A stretch of DNA of 64,000 nt from Acinetobacter courvalinii (GCF_014635545.1 NZ_BMDA01000001.1:2032259-2096258); one strand, 5' to 3'; positions 27,275 through 37,405 are shown, numbered from the stretch's first letter. The notes: generated by a model not told the origin, from the letters alone. Made by a program: numbers and translations.

Positions 27275-28525
27275 ATGACTGTGCGTTTTTTTCATACTTC
27301 TGACTGGCATTTGGGGCAATTCTTTTATAATCATTCCCGCCATTATGAACATGAACAATTTCTGGCATGGTTACTTGAGCAAATCAAACAGAAACAGCCG
27401 CATGCCTTGCTGATTGCGGGTGATATTTTTGATGTCATCAATCCGAGTTCTCAGGCACAAAAGCAGCTCTACCAGTTCCTTGCCGATGCGCATGAACTTG
27501 CACCGCATATGCAAACCCTCATGATTGCAGGCAATCACGATTCAGGCTACCGAATTGAACAGGTTGAACCCTTATTGGCCAAATATAATGCCAAAACGGT
27601 TGGCGTGATTCGCTGGAAGGAAGATAAAACGCTGGATCTGGAACGTTTAATTCTGCCGATTTATGATGAGCAAAAACAGATTGTCGCGTGGTGTATTGCC
27701 TTGCCCTTCTTGCGTTCTGCCGAAATCACGGGGTTTAATGAATATACCACCAATAGCCAGAATGCTATTGCTTATCTACACCAACAATTAATCGAAGAAG
27801 CCAAACGTCGTAAAACCGAGGATCAAGCGCTGATTCTGATGTCGCATGCACATATGCAAGGCGGGGAAACTTCTGATTCTGAACGCCCCATTATCATTGG
27901 CAATGAAGAAGCACTTTCGACCAGCCTGTTTGATGACAGCATCGATTATGTTGCGCTGGGTCATTTACATAAACCACAAAAGGTACAACATCCACATATC
28001 CGTTATAGCGGCTCTCCAATTCCACTGTCATTTAGTGAAATCAACTATAAGCATCAGATTGTTGAAGTCACCATTGATTCGACCCAACCAGAAAATAAGC
28101 TAAATTTTGAAGCATTGGCAATTCCGCGAAGTATTCAACTGCATAAAATTAAAGATGAACTCACAGCGGTCATGCAGCAGCTTAAAAACCTACCGAGTGG
28201 CCCCATCGAAAATATTGAGCATCGTGAATATGTCGATATCGAATATCATACCGCGATTCCCCCACAGCCGAATTTGCGCCAACAATTTGAAGATGCCTTG
28301 CCGAAGGATCGCTATCGTCTGGTACGTATTTCCAGACAATATTTATCCAATGAAAATAATGCTGAAACCAAGCAGAGCATCAGCCTGGAACCACCGACAC
28401 CAGAAAAATTATTCCAGCAGATCTGGGAGAAAAAGGGTTATCACGCCGATGATGACGTCACCAAAGATTTCTTAAGTCTGGTGAATGAAGCACAGAAAAA
28501 ACTTGAAGATGATCAAAGTTCTTAA
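27275..28525 (+). CDS. sbcD: Exonuclease subunit SbcD (Mre11-like)
   Basis: 416 residues from ATG 27275, where MTVRFFHTSDWHLGQFF matches the family start; the frame is open back to 27116. Metallophosphoesterase motifs: SDWHLG, AGDIFD, AGNHDS, MSHAHMQ and LGHLHKPQ. With SbcC it forms the nuclease that opens DNA hairpins and blocked ends. The gene ends 9 bases before sbcC. Confidence 0.95.
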   Translation: MTVRFFHTSDWHLGQFFYNHSRHYEHEQFLAWLLEQIKQKQPHALLIAGDIFDVINPSSQAQKQLYQFLADAHELAPHMQTLMIAGNHDSGYRIEQVEPLLAKYNAKTVGVIRWKEDKTLDLERLILPIYDEQKQIVAWCIALPFLRSAEITGFNEYTTNSQNAIAYLHQQLIEEAKRRKTEDQALILMSHAHMQGGETSDSERPIIIGNEEALSTSLFDDSIDYVALGHLHKPQKVQHPHIRYSGSPIPLSFSEINYKHQIVEVTIDSTQPENKLNFEALAIPRSIQLHKIKDELTAVMQQLKNLPSGPIENIEHREYVDIEYHTAIPPQPNLRQQFEDALPKDRYRLVRISRQYLSNENNAETKQSISLEPPTPEKLFQQIWEKKGYHADDDVTKDFLSLVNEAQKKLEDDQSS

Positions 28526-28534
28526 GGATTTGCC

Positions 28535-31500
28535 ATGAAAATTTTATCGATTCGGCTAAAAAATCTGGCATCTCTTGCAGGCGAACACTTTATTGATTTT
28601 GAATGCGACCCTTTGGCCAATGCGGGACTGATCGCCGTTGTCGGCAAAACTGGGGCTGGTAAATCCACCATTTTAGATGCCATGTGTCTGGCCTTGTTTA
28701 ATAAAATTCCCCGCCTTAAAGAAAGTGATGGCAAGCTTCTGGATGTGGATGGTTCGGAGCTACTGACCAACTCTCCCCTGACCGTTTTACGTCGTGGTAC
28801 AGGACACGGCTTTGCTGAACTGTGTTTTGTAGCACAAGACCAAAAACATTATCAGGCGCGTTGGGAAATTAAACGTGCTCGTGAAAATGCCAGTGGGAAA
28901 CTGCAAAGTGTGCAGCGCTCGCTTAAATGTCTCACCGACGGTGTAGTAGTAGCAGACAAGACCAAAGCCGTCGAAAGCCATATCCAGCAGATTACCCAAC
29001 TCAGTTTTGAACAGTTTACCCGCGCCGTTTTACTGGCGCAGTCTGAGGTCACGGCATTTTTAAAAGCTCGTGATACCGAACGGGGCGAATTGCTGGAGTA
29101 TCTGACCAATTCCAGTATCTTTGCCAAAATTGGACAACTGGCCTTTGAAAAGACCCGAGAAATCACCAATCAGCGCAAACAGCTGGAAAATGTTTTAGGC
29201 CATATCGAAATTCGTTCCGATGAGGAAGTTGCCGAATTACAGGCTCAGTTTCAACAGCTCCAACAACAAGTCCAGCAACTTGAGAACGAGCGAAACCAGC
29301 TTAAACAACAACAACAGTGGTTTGAGCAGCAACAAAAGCTTAAAAGTGAAGTTATCTTCAAACAACAGCAGCATGAGACGCAACTCAATGCCCATGCTGG
29401 ATTAGCAACAGATCGCCAACTGCTCGAACAACTGGATATCTTTTCCGAGATTCGCCCTGTTGCTTTTCAACAGCAGCAAATCCAAAAAACACTGCAACAA
29501 CTTGAACCACAACTGCAGCAGAAACAGCAAGATTTTAGTCGCTTTACCTCAGCGTTTGAGCAGGAAAAAGTCCGCTATACGCAAGCAGAAACGGCGCTAC
29601 AACAGTTTCAGAATTTTGAGTTGCAACATCAAGATGAGTTGAATCAGGTTCGTAAATATGTGCAGGAACGGGACTATATTGCAGAAGATTATAAAAAGAC
29701 CAAAAGCAGACTGGCACATGTTGAAACTCAGCAACAGCCTCTACTGCAACAGCAGCAACAGCTTGAGCAACATATTCAGAATTTGAGTACACAACAGGCA
29801 ACCTGTATTGAGCAATTACAGCACAGTGGCCACTTCTCGGTTTTGGATAAGGGTCTGCATGCCCATGTACAGCAGCTCGAACAGTTTATTCAGCATTATC
29901 AAAAAGTTGAAAATACCCTTGGGAATATTCAACAGGCTCAGGTCAAACTTGAGCAAGATAAAAACCTAATTGCTCAATTGATTACACAGTTTGGTAGCCC
30001 GCAGCAGATTGAGTCTAGGCTAGAACAAAAACAGGCACAAAAAGAGCAATTGTTGACTCAACTGAATCAACTGGATGTGATTCAGCAAAAATTACAGCAT
30101 CATTTTCAATTAAAAAATGAAGCCTCAGCACTCAAACAAACCCTGGGGGCACTGCAACACCAATCTCAACAGCTTGAGCAAAATACTCAAAAAGCGGAAA
30201 GTGAATTTCAGGCCGCAAAAAACGAACGGGAAAAATTACAACATATTCTGCAACAGCAACGCCTGTTACACGCAGAAAATGTTGAACATTTACGTGCTGA
30301 ACTGAAACAAGGTGAAGCCTGTCTGGTCTGTGGCAGTACCGAGCATCCCTATCGTGATGATGAAAGTCCAGTGTCTAAGGCCTTATTTGCATTACAACAA
30401 CAGCAGGAACAACAGGCTTTACAGCAAGAACAGCAATGTTTTCAACAATGGCAGCATACACAGCAGCAATTTACCCAACTGCAATCCGAGCAAAAGCAGC
30501 AGCAAAATGCCTTACAACAGGCCCAGAACAAGCTAAACACGCAACAGCAAGAATTACAGCACTATTTGGCTCAAACCCAGATCCAACTCGATTTGAATGT
30601 GGCGCAACCTGAACTTGAAGTTTACCTGCAAGGCTTAAGCACTCAATCTACACAGACAAAACAACAGCTTGAGCAGGAATTACACCAGCTCAGCCAGGCC
30701 AGCAAACAGCAGCTTCATTTAAATCAGTCTATTCAAAATACGGCTTATCAACTTGAAAACGTACAGCAATTACAACAACAGATTCAGCATATTGTAGATT
30801 GTCTGGAAATCAATGAGAAAACACTTTGGCTGGAACAACCGCTAGCCCACTCACAACAAATTGTGCAGCGTTTAAAACAACGCCTGCAACAGCTTGATCA
30901 TGCGGATGGACTCAGCAAACAACAACAGCACAGCACTCAACAGCTCAATTTATTCATATCAAATCTGAATGGCTTGAATACCCAACATGCTGAACTGACT
31001 GAGCAATTGCAGGACATTGCGAAAAAGGGTCAACAAAATAGTGAATCTGCCAATCAACTCATTCAGGCCATGGCCGGTTCAACCGAACTCAAAGCCAATG
31101 AATGGTTTCATCAGCATGATCAGCAACGACAGCAGGTGCAGCATCAATACCAGCAACTTAAACAGAATTTCGAACTGGCACGACAAAACTTTGAGCAACA
31201 CAAGAATGAACTGGAACAGCTCAAAGCCCAGCATCAGCACAATCAGCATGCATTGACTCAATGTAACAACGAAATTAATGCATGGCTGACGCAGCATACC
31301 CAGTTTGAAGAGCTGCAGCTGAGTCAGTTGCTGGCCATTTCGTCTACACAGGAACAGCAGATTCGCTTAACGCTGCAAAATGCAGAGCGTGTTCTCAGCG
31401 AAGCTGCCTATGCGCTCAAAACTGCACAACAGCAATTAAACGAGCATCAACAACAACAGCCTGAGATCCAGCAGGAACAGCTGTCTGAGCTGATTCAGTT

Positions 31501-32131
31501 AAATCAGGACAAACTGCAACAGCAGCTTGAACAACGCGATCAATATAAAGTTCAGCTGGAACTGCATCAGCAAAATCTTGCCAAGCAAAAACAGTTTGCC
31601 GAGCAGATCCAGCAAATTCAGCAACAGGAGCATCGCTGGAATAAGATTTCGAGCCTGATTGGCGATTCTAAGGGCAAAGATTTCCGTGATTTGGCCCAAC
31701 AGTATAATCTGGATATTTTGCTGGAATATGCCAATCAGCAATTGGCAATGCTGTCACAGCGTTACACTCTAAAACGTCTGGATAACTCGCTCAGTCTGGC
31801 GATTATCGACCATGATATGGATGGCGAAATCCGTTCGGTGGCTTCACTCTCAGGTGGAGAATCTTTCCTCACCGCCCTCGCGATTTCCTTGGCGATAGCC
31901 AATATGGCCTCGGGTTCTATGAAAATCGAATCACTGTTTATTGATGAAGGTTTTGGGACGCTGGATGCGTCATCATTGCACATGGTGATGAATGCGCTGG
32001 ATCAATTGCAAAGCCAAGGTCGTAAAGTAATCTTAATTTCGCATATTCAGGAAATGCATGAACGGATTCCTGTACAGATTCAGGTTCAACCAGTTGGTTC
32101 AGGCTCGAGTCGGATTGAAGTAGTGGGCTAA
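28535..32131 (+). CDS. sbcC: Exonuclease subunit SbcC (Rad50-like ATPase)
   Basis: 1198 residues. Walker A is GKTGAGKS (residues 37-44), the ABC signature LSGGES lies near residue 1105, and Walker B LFIDEGFGTLD follows. A CLVC zinc hook (Cys-596 and Cys-599) sits at the centre of two long coiled coils. The coiled coils are extraordinarily rich in glutamine, with many runs such as QQQQQLEQ encoded by mixed CAA/CAG codons. The protein is longer than the usual ~1050 residues. Hooked dimers with SbcD process DNA ends. Confidence 0.96.
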   Translation: MKILSIRLKNLASLAGEHFIDFECDPLANAGLIAVVGKTGAGKSTILDAMCLALFNKIPRLKESDGKLLDVDGSELLTNSPLTVLRRGTGHGFAELCFVAQDQKHYQARWEIKRARENASGKLQSVQRSLKCLTDGVVVADKTKAVESHIQQITQLSFEQFTRAVLLAQSEVTAFLKARDTERGELLEYLTNSSIFAKIGQLAFEKTREITNQRKQLENVLGHIEIRSDEEVAELQAQFQQLQQQVQQLENERNQLKQQQQWFEQQQKLKSEVIFKQQQHETQLNAHAGLATDRQLLEQLDIFSEIRPVAFQQQQIQKTLQQLEPQLQQKQQDFSRFTSAFEQEKVRYTQAETALQQFQNFELQHQDELNQVRKYVQERDYIAEDYKKTKSRLAHVETQQQPLLQQQQQLEQHIQNLSTQQATCIEQLQHSGHFSVLDKGLHAHVQQLEQFIQHYQKVENTLGNIQQAQVKLEQDKNLIAQLITQFGSPQQIESRLEQKQAQKEQLLTQLNQLDVIQQKLQHHFQLKNEASALKQTLGALQHQSQQLEQNTQKAESEFQAAKNEREKLQHILQQQRLLHAENVEHLRAELKQGEACLVCGSTEHPYRDDESPVSKALFALQQQQEQQALQQEQQCFQQWQHTQQQFTQLQSEQKQQQNALQQAQNKLNTQQQELQHYLAQTQIQLDLNVAQPELEVYLQGLSTQSTQTKQQLEQELHQLSQASKQQLHLNQSIQNTAYQLENVQQLQQQIQHIVDCLEINEKTLWLEQPLAHSQQIVQRLKQRLQQLDHADGLSKQQQHSTQQLNLFISNLNGLNTQHAELTEQLQDIAKKGQQNSESANQLIQAMAGSTELKANEWFHQHDQQRQQVQHQYQQLKQNFELARQNFEQHKNELEQLKAQHQHNQHALTQCNNEINAWLTQHTQFEELQLSQLLAISSTQEQQIRLTLQNAERVLSEAAYALKTAQQQLNEHQQQQPEIQQEQLSELIQLNQDKLQQQLEQRDQYKVQLELHQQNLAKQKQFAEQIQQIQQQEHRWNKISSLIGDSKGKDFRDLAQQYNLDILLEYANQQLAMLSQRYTLKRLDNSLSLAIIDHDMDGEIRSVASLSGGESFLTALAISLAIANMASGSMKIESLFIDEGFGTLDASSLHMVMNALDQLQSQGRKVILISHIQEMHERIPVQIQVQPVGSGSSRIEVVG

Positions 32132-32180
32132 AACTGAAATATTACTTTCCTCCTAATGCTTTAGAAAGAAAGTTAATGGA

Positions 32181-32212
32181 CTTAACCTTTTACTAAATAT
32201 AATAAGGTTAAG
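32181..32212. terminator. Hairpin between sbcC and the Sel1 gene
   Basis: CTTAACCTT (32181-32189) pairs with AAGGTTAAG (32204-32212) between convergent genes. T runs are weak. Confidence 0.45.
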
Positions 32213-32246
32213 TTCAAATCAAACTTATTATCTTTCTGCTTCAAAA

Positions 32247-32942
32247 CTACATATTCTCTAATGCTTTTTTTGCCAATACATTTCCATTATCGGCAGATTT
32301 TTTATACCACTTTTTAGCTTCATTTAAGTTACGAGGGAAACCATCCGTACCATCATGGTACATTTTTGCAATATTATATTGTGCACTCGCACTTCCATTT
32401 TCTGCTGCTCTTGAAAGCCACTCTTTAGCTTTAGAATTGCTTTGTGGGACTCCTAAACCTCTACCATACATTATCGACAAATTATTTTGGGCCTCTGCAA
32501 GTCCCTGATTTGCAGCTAAAATATATAATTCAACTGCCTTAGTATAATCTTGGGTAACACCTTGTCCATTACGATACAATAAACCCAAACCATACTGAGC
32601 TCTTGCAGAACCTTGATTCGCAGCCTTAGTAAACCATGCAGCTGCCTTCTCATAATTCATAGGTACGTTTTCTAGGTTCTGAACATACATATACCCCAAA
32701 TCATATTGAGCTTGCATAAGACCTTGATCAGCTGCCTGATTAAGCAATTCTATTGCTTTAGTATAATTTTGAGCAACGCCTGCCCCGTTGTGATACATTA
32801 TCCCTAAATTATATTGAGCAACTGCATCCCCCTGTTCCGCTTGCTCTGTTAGAGTTTGCAAATCAATATTATCTGCATGAACCATTGTGTTGATTGCTAA
32901 ACTAAAAATCGTGATTATTAAACTTTTTTTTAAAAAATTCAT
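32247..32942 (-). CDS. Exported Sel1-repeat protein
   Basis: 231 residues: a signal peptide (about 1-23, ending near MVHA) and about five Sel1/TPR-like repeats of 36 residues, each with AQYNLGIMYHNG-type helices and KA-x-EL/EW. Sel1 proteins are periplasmic scaffolds for protein contacts. It lies between sbcC and yggS with no operon partner. The role is unknown. AT content is higher than in the neighbours. Confidence 0.85.
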   Translation of the reverse strand: MNFLKKSLIITIFSLAINTMVHADNIDLQTLTEQAEQGDAVAQYNLGIMYHNGAGVAQNYTKAIELLNQAADQGLMQAQYDLGYMYVQNLENVPMNYEKAAAWFTKAANQGSARAQYGLGLLYRNGQGVTQDYTKAVELYILAANQGLAEAQNNLSIMYGRGLGVPQSNSKAKEWLSRAAENGSASAQYNIAKMYHDGTDGFPRNLNEAKKWYKKSADNGNVLAKKALENM

Positions 32943-32988
32943 ATTTACCCCTCAAAAAATAAAGTAGATTCAAATATATAATTAATCT

Positions 32989-33675
32989 CTAGACGCTATA
33001 ATCCCTTGCACCAAACAATGCAGTTCCTATTCTTACCATCGTAGAACCCGCTGCAATCGCAGCTTCCAAATCAGCCGACATCCCCATACTCAAAGTATCC
33101 CAATCTTGCGGCTGTGCATGCAAGGCTTTCACCTGATCAAATAGTGCTTTAGCATCTGCAAATGCAGCATGATTTTCAGGCGCAGGAATGACCATCAAGC
33201 CACGTAAACGGATATGTGGAAGCTGGCTGATGTGCTGAACCAGTTCAGCCACTTGTTCTGGCTGGCAACCATCTTTTGAATCTTGTCCATCAATATTCAC
33301 TTGTAGACAAATATTTAACGGCGCTTGCGATTCCAGACGCTGGCCAGATAGACGCTCGGCAATAATCAAACGGTCAACCCCATGCACCCAGTCAAATTTC
33401 TCAGCCAGATGCTTGGTTTTATTGCGCTGTACATGCCCAATAAAATGCCATTCAATTTCTAAGTCCCGTAGTTCCTCAATTTTTTCCAAGGCTTCCTGTA
33501 GATAGTTTTCACCAAAACAACGCTGCCCCACTGCGTACATGTCTCGTAAGCTTGATGCAGGATGAGTCTTTGAAACGGCTAACAATTGCACAGTCGCAGG
33601 ATCTCGCTGAACTTGCTGACAGGCGTGTTCTATTTGATTTAAAACAGTTTGGCGGGATTGTTGCGATTGATTCAT
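32989..33675 (-). CDS. YggS-family pyridoxal phosphate homeostasis protein
   Basis: About 228 residues from ATG 33675 (GAG about 8 bases upstream); ATG 33690 would add five residues. LLAVSKTHP contains the PLP-binding lysine, and the end SMGMSADLEAAIAAGSTMVRIGTALFG is the family signature. It binds PLP and buffers its level in the cytoplasm without known catalysis. It is divergent from pilT, the usual neighbour in gammaproteobacteria. Confidence 0.93.
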   Translation of the reverse strand: MNQSQQSRQTVLNQIEHACQQVQRDPATVQLLAVSKTHPASSLRDMYAVGQRCFGENYLQEALEKIEELRDLEIEWHFIGHVQRNKTKHLAEKFDWVHGVDRLIIAERLSGQRLESQAPLNICLQVNIDGQDSKDGCQPEQVAELVQHISQLPHIRLRGLMVIPAPENHAAFADAKALFDQVKALHAQPQDWDTLSMGMSADLEAAIAAGSTMVRIGTALFGARDYSV

Positions 33676-33802
33676 TGACACAGTTCTCATTTACGAAATG
33701 TTTTTTTGCTTTCCCATTCTTTAAGGTGTTGGTAAGCCGGAATGAAAGCCTTATATTATTCTACAAAATAATGAGACTTTTTGAGTTTGTTTCGGGGAAA
33801 TT

Positions 33803-34840
33803 ATGGATATTACAGAATTACTCGCCTTTTCGGTTAAAAACGGTGCGTCAGATTTACACCTGTCAGCAGGTATGCCTCCGATGATTCGCGTAGATGGTGA
33901 AGTCCGTCGTATCAACTTGCCAGCACTGGAACATAAAGATGTACACCGTCTAGTGTATGACATTATGAATGATAAACAACGTCGTGATTTTGAAGAAGAC
34001 CTAGAAACTGACTTTTCATTTGAAGTACCGAATATTGCCCGTTTCCGTGTCAATGCCTTCAACCAGAACCGTGGCGCTGGTGCCGTGTTCCGTACCATTC
34101 CTTCTAAAGTCCTGACCATGGAAGATTTAGGCCTCGGTACAATTTTCAAGGAAATCTGTGATTATCCACGTGGAATTGTGTTGGTGACAGGCCCGACAGG
34201 TTCGGGTAAGTCAACCACCCTTGCAGCAATGATCGACTATATTAATGAAAACCGTTATGACCATATCCTCACGGTAGAAGATCCAATCGAATTTGTACAC
34301 CAGTCGAAGAAATGCCTGATCAACCAGCGTGAAGTACACCGTGATACACATGGCTTTAATGCCGCACTGCGCTCTGCCCTACGTGAAGATCCGGATATTA
34401 TTCTGGTCGGTGAGATGCGTGACCTGGAAACCATTCGACTGGCATTGACCGCTGCGGAAACCGGTCACTTGGTGTTTGGTACCCTGCATACCACCTCTGC
34501 CGCAAAAACCATTGACCGTGTCATCGACGTATTCCCTGCTGAAGAAAAAGATATGGTGCGTGCCATGTTGTCTGAATCTCTACAAGCGGTGATTTCACAA
34601 ACCTTATTGAAAAAGAACGGCGGTGGCCGTGTGGCTGCACATGAAATCATGATCGGGATTCCGGCAATTCGTAACCTTGTGCGTGAAAATAAAGTCGCGC
34701 AAATGTACTCAGCGATCCAGACAGGTGCCAACTACGGTATGACCACCTTGGATCAAAGTTTGAAAACATTGGTGTCCAAAGGTTTAATCAGTCCGCAAAC
34801 GGCACGTACCGTGGCGAAACAACCCGAGTCATTCCTATAA
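33803..34840 (+). CDS. pilT: Type IV pilus retraction ATPase PilT
   Basis: 345 residues. Walker A GPTGSGKST, the Asp box DPIEFVH, Walker B DPDIILVGEMRDLET, the His box GHLVFGTLHT and the C-terminal AIRNLVRE motif required for retraction are all present. It powers pilus disassembly at the inner membrane for twitching and DNA uptake. pilU follows after 24 bases. Confidence 0.97.
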   Translation: MDITELLAFSVKNGASDLHLSAGMPPMIRVDGEVRRINLPALEHKDVHRLVYDIMNDKQRRDFEEDLETDFSFEVPNIARFRVNAFNQNRGAGAVFRTIPSKVLTMEDLGLGTIFKEICDYPRGIVLVTGPTGSGKSTTLAAMIDYINENRYDHILTVEDPIEFVHQSKKCLINQREVHRDTHGFNAALRSALREDPDIILVGEMRDLETIRLALTAAETGHLVFGTLHTTSAAKTIDRVIDVFPAEEKDMVRAMLSESLQAVISQTLLKKNGGGRVAAHEIMIGIPAIRNLVRENKVAQMYSAIQTGANYGMTTLDQSLKTLVSKGLISPQTARTVAKQPESFL

Positions 34841-34864
34841 AAATAAATGGATTAGAGAAATATC

Positions 34865-35983
34865 ATGGACTTTAATGACTTACTCAATTTGATGATTCAG
34901 CAGAATGCGTCAGACTTATTTGTCACGGCGGATGTTGAACCTTCAATGAAAATTAACGGGCAGATTGTCCCTGTTTCAAAAACTAAGCTGTCTGGGGAAA
35001 TCGTCGGTCAACTGGTACAGTCCATCATGACGGACAAACAGCGTAAAGAATTTGCCGATACCCGTGAATGTAACTTCGCGATCATGAATCGCGAAAAAAC
35101 AGCCCGTTTCCGTGTCAGTGCTTTTCAGCAACGTGATATGCCGGGCATGGTTCTGCGTAAGATCGAGACCCACATCCCCACCATGGATGACCTGAAACTG
35201 CCAGAAGTGCTGAAAGAACTGGCGATGACCAAACGCGGCATCATCATTTTTGTAGGGGCAACAGGTACAGGTAAGTCGACTTCCCTTGCTTCGATGATCG
35301 GTTTCCGTAACCAGAATTCCAAAGGCCATATTATTACCATTGAAGACCCGATCGAATTCGTACACCAACATGCAGGTTGCATTGTAACGCAGCGCGAAGT
35401 CGGCATTGATACCGACTCATTTGAAGTGGCCTTGAAAAATACTCTACGTCAGGCACCGGATGTGATCCTGATTGGAGAGATCCGTTCGCGTGAAACCATG
35501 GACTACGCGATTGCCTTCGCAGAAACAGGACACTTGGTACTCGCGACCCTGCACGCCAACAATGCCAACCAGGCATTGGATCGTATTATTCACTTCTTTG
35601 AAGCGGATCGTCACAGTCAGCTGTATATGGACTTGTCGCTGAACTTAAAAGCGTTAGTGGCGCAGCAGCTAATTCCTACACCTGATGGTAATTCACGTCG
35701 TGCTGCGATTGAGATTCTGATTAACACCCCGCTTCTGGCCGACTATATCCGTAAGGGTGAAATTCACGAGATTAAAGATCTGATGAAGCGTTCACGTGAG
35801 TTAGGTATGCAGACCTTTGACCAAGCCCTATTCGACCTTTATAAGGCAGGTCAGATCACCTACAAAGATGCCTTAAAGCATGCCGATTCGCCAAACGACT
35901 TGCGTCTCACCATCAAACTTTCCGAGGAAGGCGCAGACCAGTTATTGAGTGCCAGCCGTAACATTACCTTCGATGGGCAATAG
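34865..35983 (+). CDS. pilU: PilT-dependent retraction ATPase PilU
   Basis: 372 residues, paralogous to the preceding gene. Walker A is GATGTGKST, with DPIEFVHQH, DVILIGEIRSRETM and GHLVLATLHANNAN. PilU supports PilT in forceful retraction. It is the last gene of the pair, with a strong terminator 19 bases after its stop. Confidence 0.96.
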   Translation: MDFNDLLNLMIQQNASDLFVTADVEPSMKINGQIVPVSKTKLSGEIVGQLVQSIMTDKQRKEFADTRECNFAIMNREKTARFRVSAFQQRDMPGMVLRKIETHIPTMDDLKLPEVLKELAMTKRGIIIFVGATGTGKSTSLASMIGFRNQNSKGHIITIEDPIEFVHQHAGCIVTQREVGIDTDSFEVALKNTLRQAPDVILIGEIRSRETMDYAIAFAETGHLVLATLHANNANQALDRIIHFFEADRHSQLYMDLSLNLKALVAQQLIPTPDGNSRRAAIEILINTPLLADYIRKGEIHEIKDLMKRSRELGMQTFDQALFDLYKAGQITYKDALKHADSPNDLRLTIKLSEEGADQLLSASRNITFDGQ

Positions 35984-36001
35984 TTCAAACTAAGCCATTA
36001 A

Positions 36002-36034
36002 AAAAAGGGAAGGTTTTTGTAACCTTCCCTTTTT
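36002..36034 (+). terminator. pilTU terminator
   Basis: AAAAAGGGAAGGTT and AACCTTCCCTTTTT form a 14-bp stem with a 5-base loop. Confidence 0.9.
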
Positions 36035-36080
36035 ATTTGTTCATTTTTCGTGAACTTTAAAAATGTTAACTCAACTCAGC

Positions 36081-36518
36081 TTATTTTTTACGATAAGCCT
36101 CTTGGCATTCTGTATCACTGCAATAGCCGTAAAGGTTTAAAGAATGGCCCGTTAAGGCAAATTGATGCTTATCAGCAACCGCATGTTGCTCTTGCTCAAT
36201 AATATCATTTGTAAATTCAACAACTTTGTTACAGTTCAAGCATACAAGGTGATCATGATGATCTTCCTGCATGATTTCAAAAACAGAATGGTTGTTTTCA
36301 AAATGGTGACGCTGAATGATACCGGCAGCTTCGAATTGTGTTAACACACGGTAAACCGTTGCTAGACCTACATCTTCACCTTGCTCAAGCAAAGTTTTAT
36401 AAATATCTTCAGCACTTAAATGATGTTGTTTTGAATTTTCTAATAATTCCAAAATCTTAATACGAGGAAGGGTAACTTTAAGTCCAGCTTTGCGTAAGTC
36501 TTGATTGGAAATCGGCAT
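36081..36518 (-). CDS. fur: Ferric uptake regulator
   Basis: 145 residues. Winged helix with LPRIKILELLENSKQHHLS and VGLATVYRVLTQFEAAGI, then the metal-binding HHDHLVCLNCNKVVEF (CxxC zinc site) and a C-terminal Cys (GYCSDTECQEAY). Represses iron-uptake genes when loaded with iron. Divergent from bamE; the region between carries only a poor match to a Fur box, so autoregulation is not shown. Confidence 0.96.
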   Translation of the reverse strand: MPISNQDLRKAGLKVTLPRIKILELLENSKQHHLSAEDIYKTLLEQGEDVGLATVYRVLTQFEAAGIIQRHHFENNHSVFEIMQEDHHDHLVCLNCNKVVEFTNDIIEQEQHAVADKHQFALTGHSLNLYGYCSDTECQEAYRKK

Positions 36519-36629
36519 AAAAAAAGGTCTCTCAACAAATCTTAAGTTGGAATAGGCAATAGAGTTTAGATGCAGTATGATCTATCCTTGAACCAAATGC
36601 ATCATCATTTATCAGGATAGTGTAGCAAA

Positions 36630-37028
36630 ATGCAAAAAATCATGCTGGCGTTGTTCGTCACTTCAGTACTTAGCGGTTGTTCAGTCTTTGGTGTTTATAA
36701 AGTCGATATTCCACAGGGAACACCATTAACCAAAGCACAAGCATCTCAAGTACAAGTGGGCATGAGCTTTCAGCAAGTCCGTTTCTTGCTGGGTAGTCCA
36801 ACAGTGACAGATCCACTGAATCCACAACGTTGGGACTACATCTACAACTACATCCCGGGTACCTATGCGAAAAAAGCAAAAATACCTGCGGCACATGGCC
36901 AGCATTTGAAAGTTTATTTTGATGCGAATGGTAATGTCGAACGTCTGGAAGGCTTGGATACGATTCCAGAATCACAACCTGGTTTACCGGCATCAAAAGA
37001 AGCGATTTTGACTGCGCCCCCACTATAA
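36630..37028 (+). CDS. bamE: Outer membrane protein assembly factor BamE (lipoprotein)
   Basis: 132 residues. Lipoprotein signal peptide with lipobox LSGC (Cys-16), then the SmpA/OmlA domain with LTKAQASQVQVGMSFQQVRF and LGSPTVTDPLNPQRWDYIYN. It is an accessory of the BAM complex at the outer membrane. Divergent from fur, convergent with the RnfH gene. Confidence 0.95.
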   Translation: MQKIMLALFVTSVLSGCSVFGVYKVDIPQGTPLTKAQASQVQVGMSFQQVRFLLGSPTVTDPLNPQRWDYIYNYIPGTYAKKAKIPAAHGQHLKVYFDANGNVERLEGLDTIPESQPGLPASKEAILTAPPL

Positions 37029-37045
37029 CGGCTTTGCCGTAAAAA

Positions 37046-37080
37046 GAAACCCCTCATCGAGAGAATCGTGAGGGGTTTTC
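37046..37080. terminator. Bidirectional terminator between bamE and rnfH-type gene
   Basis: GAAACCCCTCA (37046-37056) pairs with TGAGGGGTTTTC (37069-37080). Confidence 0.85.
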
Positions 37081-37081
37081 T

Positions 37082-37405
37082 TTATGAGCTTGATGGTCTA
37101 AAGCGATTACCCTTGATAAATCGTCCAACTGGATTCTTTTCTGCCCGTTTACGGCGAATATCTTTGGGATTAATGGTTAAGGGACGATAGATCTCGACCC
37201 GGTCCCCGGCCTGTAGCACAGTCTCAGCTTCAATCTTGCTACCAAAAATTCCCAAATGTAAAACTTCTGGCAGGCACACCTGCTCGGCTAAGCCACTGGC
37301 ATCAATCGCCTGCTGAGCCGTCATTCCCTCACTGAATGCAACCCTAAGATGAAACTGCTGCTCAGGTGTGGTGTAAGCCACCCAGACTTGTTTGATCGGT
37401 TCCAT
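37082..37405 (-). CDS. RnfH-family ubiquitin-fold protein
   Basis: 107 residues. Beta-grasp domain with VWVAYTTPEQQFHLRVAF at the start, LHLGIFGSKIEAETVLQAGD and RVEIYRPLTINPKDIRRKRA, the RnfH/YfjF signature. Function is unclear. In many gammaproteobacteria it neighbours bamE, as here. Its start codon directly follows the stop of the upstream membrane-protein gene, so translation is probably coupled. Confidence 0.9.
   Translation of the reverse strand: MEPIKQVWVAYTTPEQQFHLRVAFSEGMTAQQAIDASGLAEQVCLPEVLHLGIFGSKIEAETVLQAGDRVEIYRPLTINPKDIRRKRAEKNPVGRFIKGNRFRPSSS

Noticed and set aside
28535-32131. CAA/CAG repeats in sbcC as a CRISPR-like or satellite array
   Set aside because: They are in-frame glutamine codons in a coiled coil with irregular spacing, not a repeat-spacer pattern.
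36519-36629. Fur box in the fur/bamE divergent region
   Set aside because: GATAAATGATGATGC on the minus strand is only a partial match to the 19-bp consensus and sits at the bamE side.
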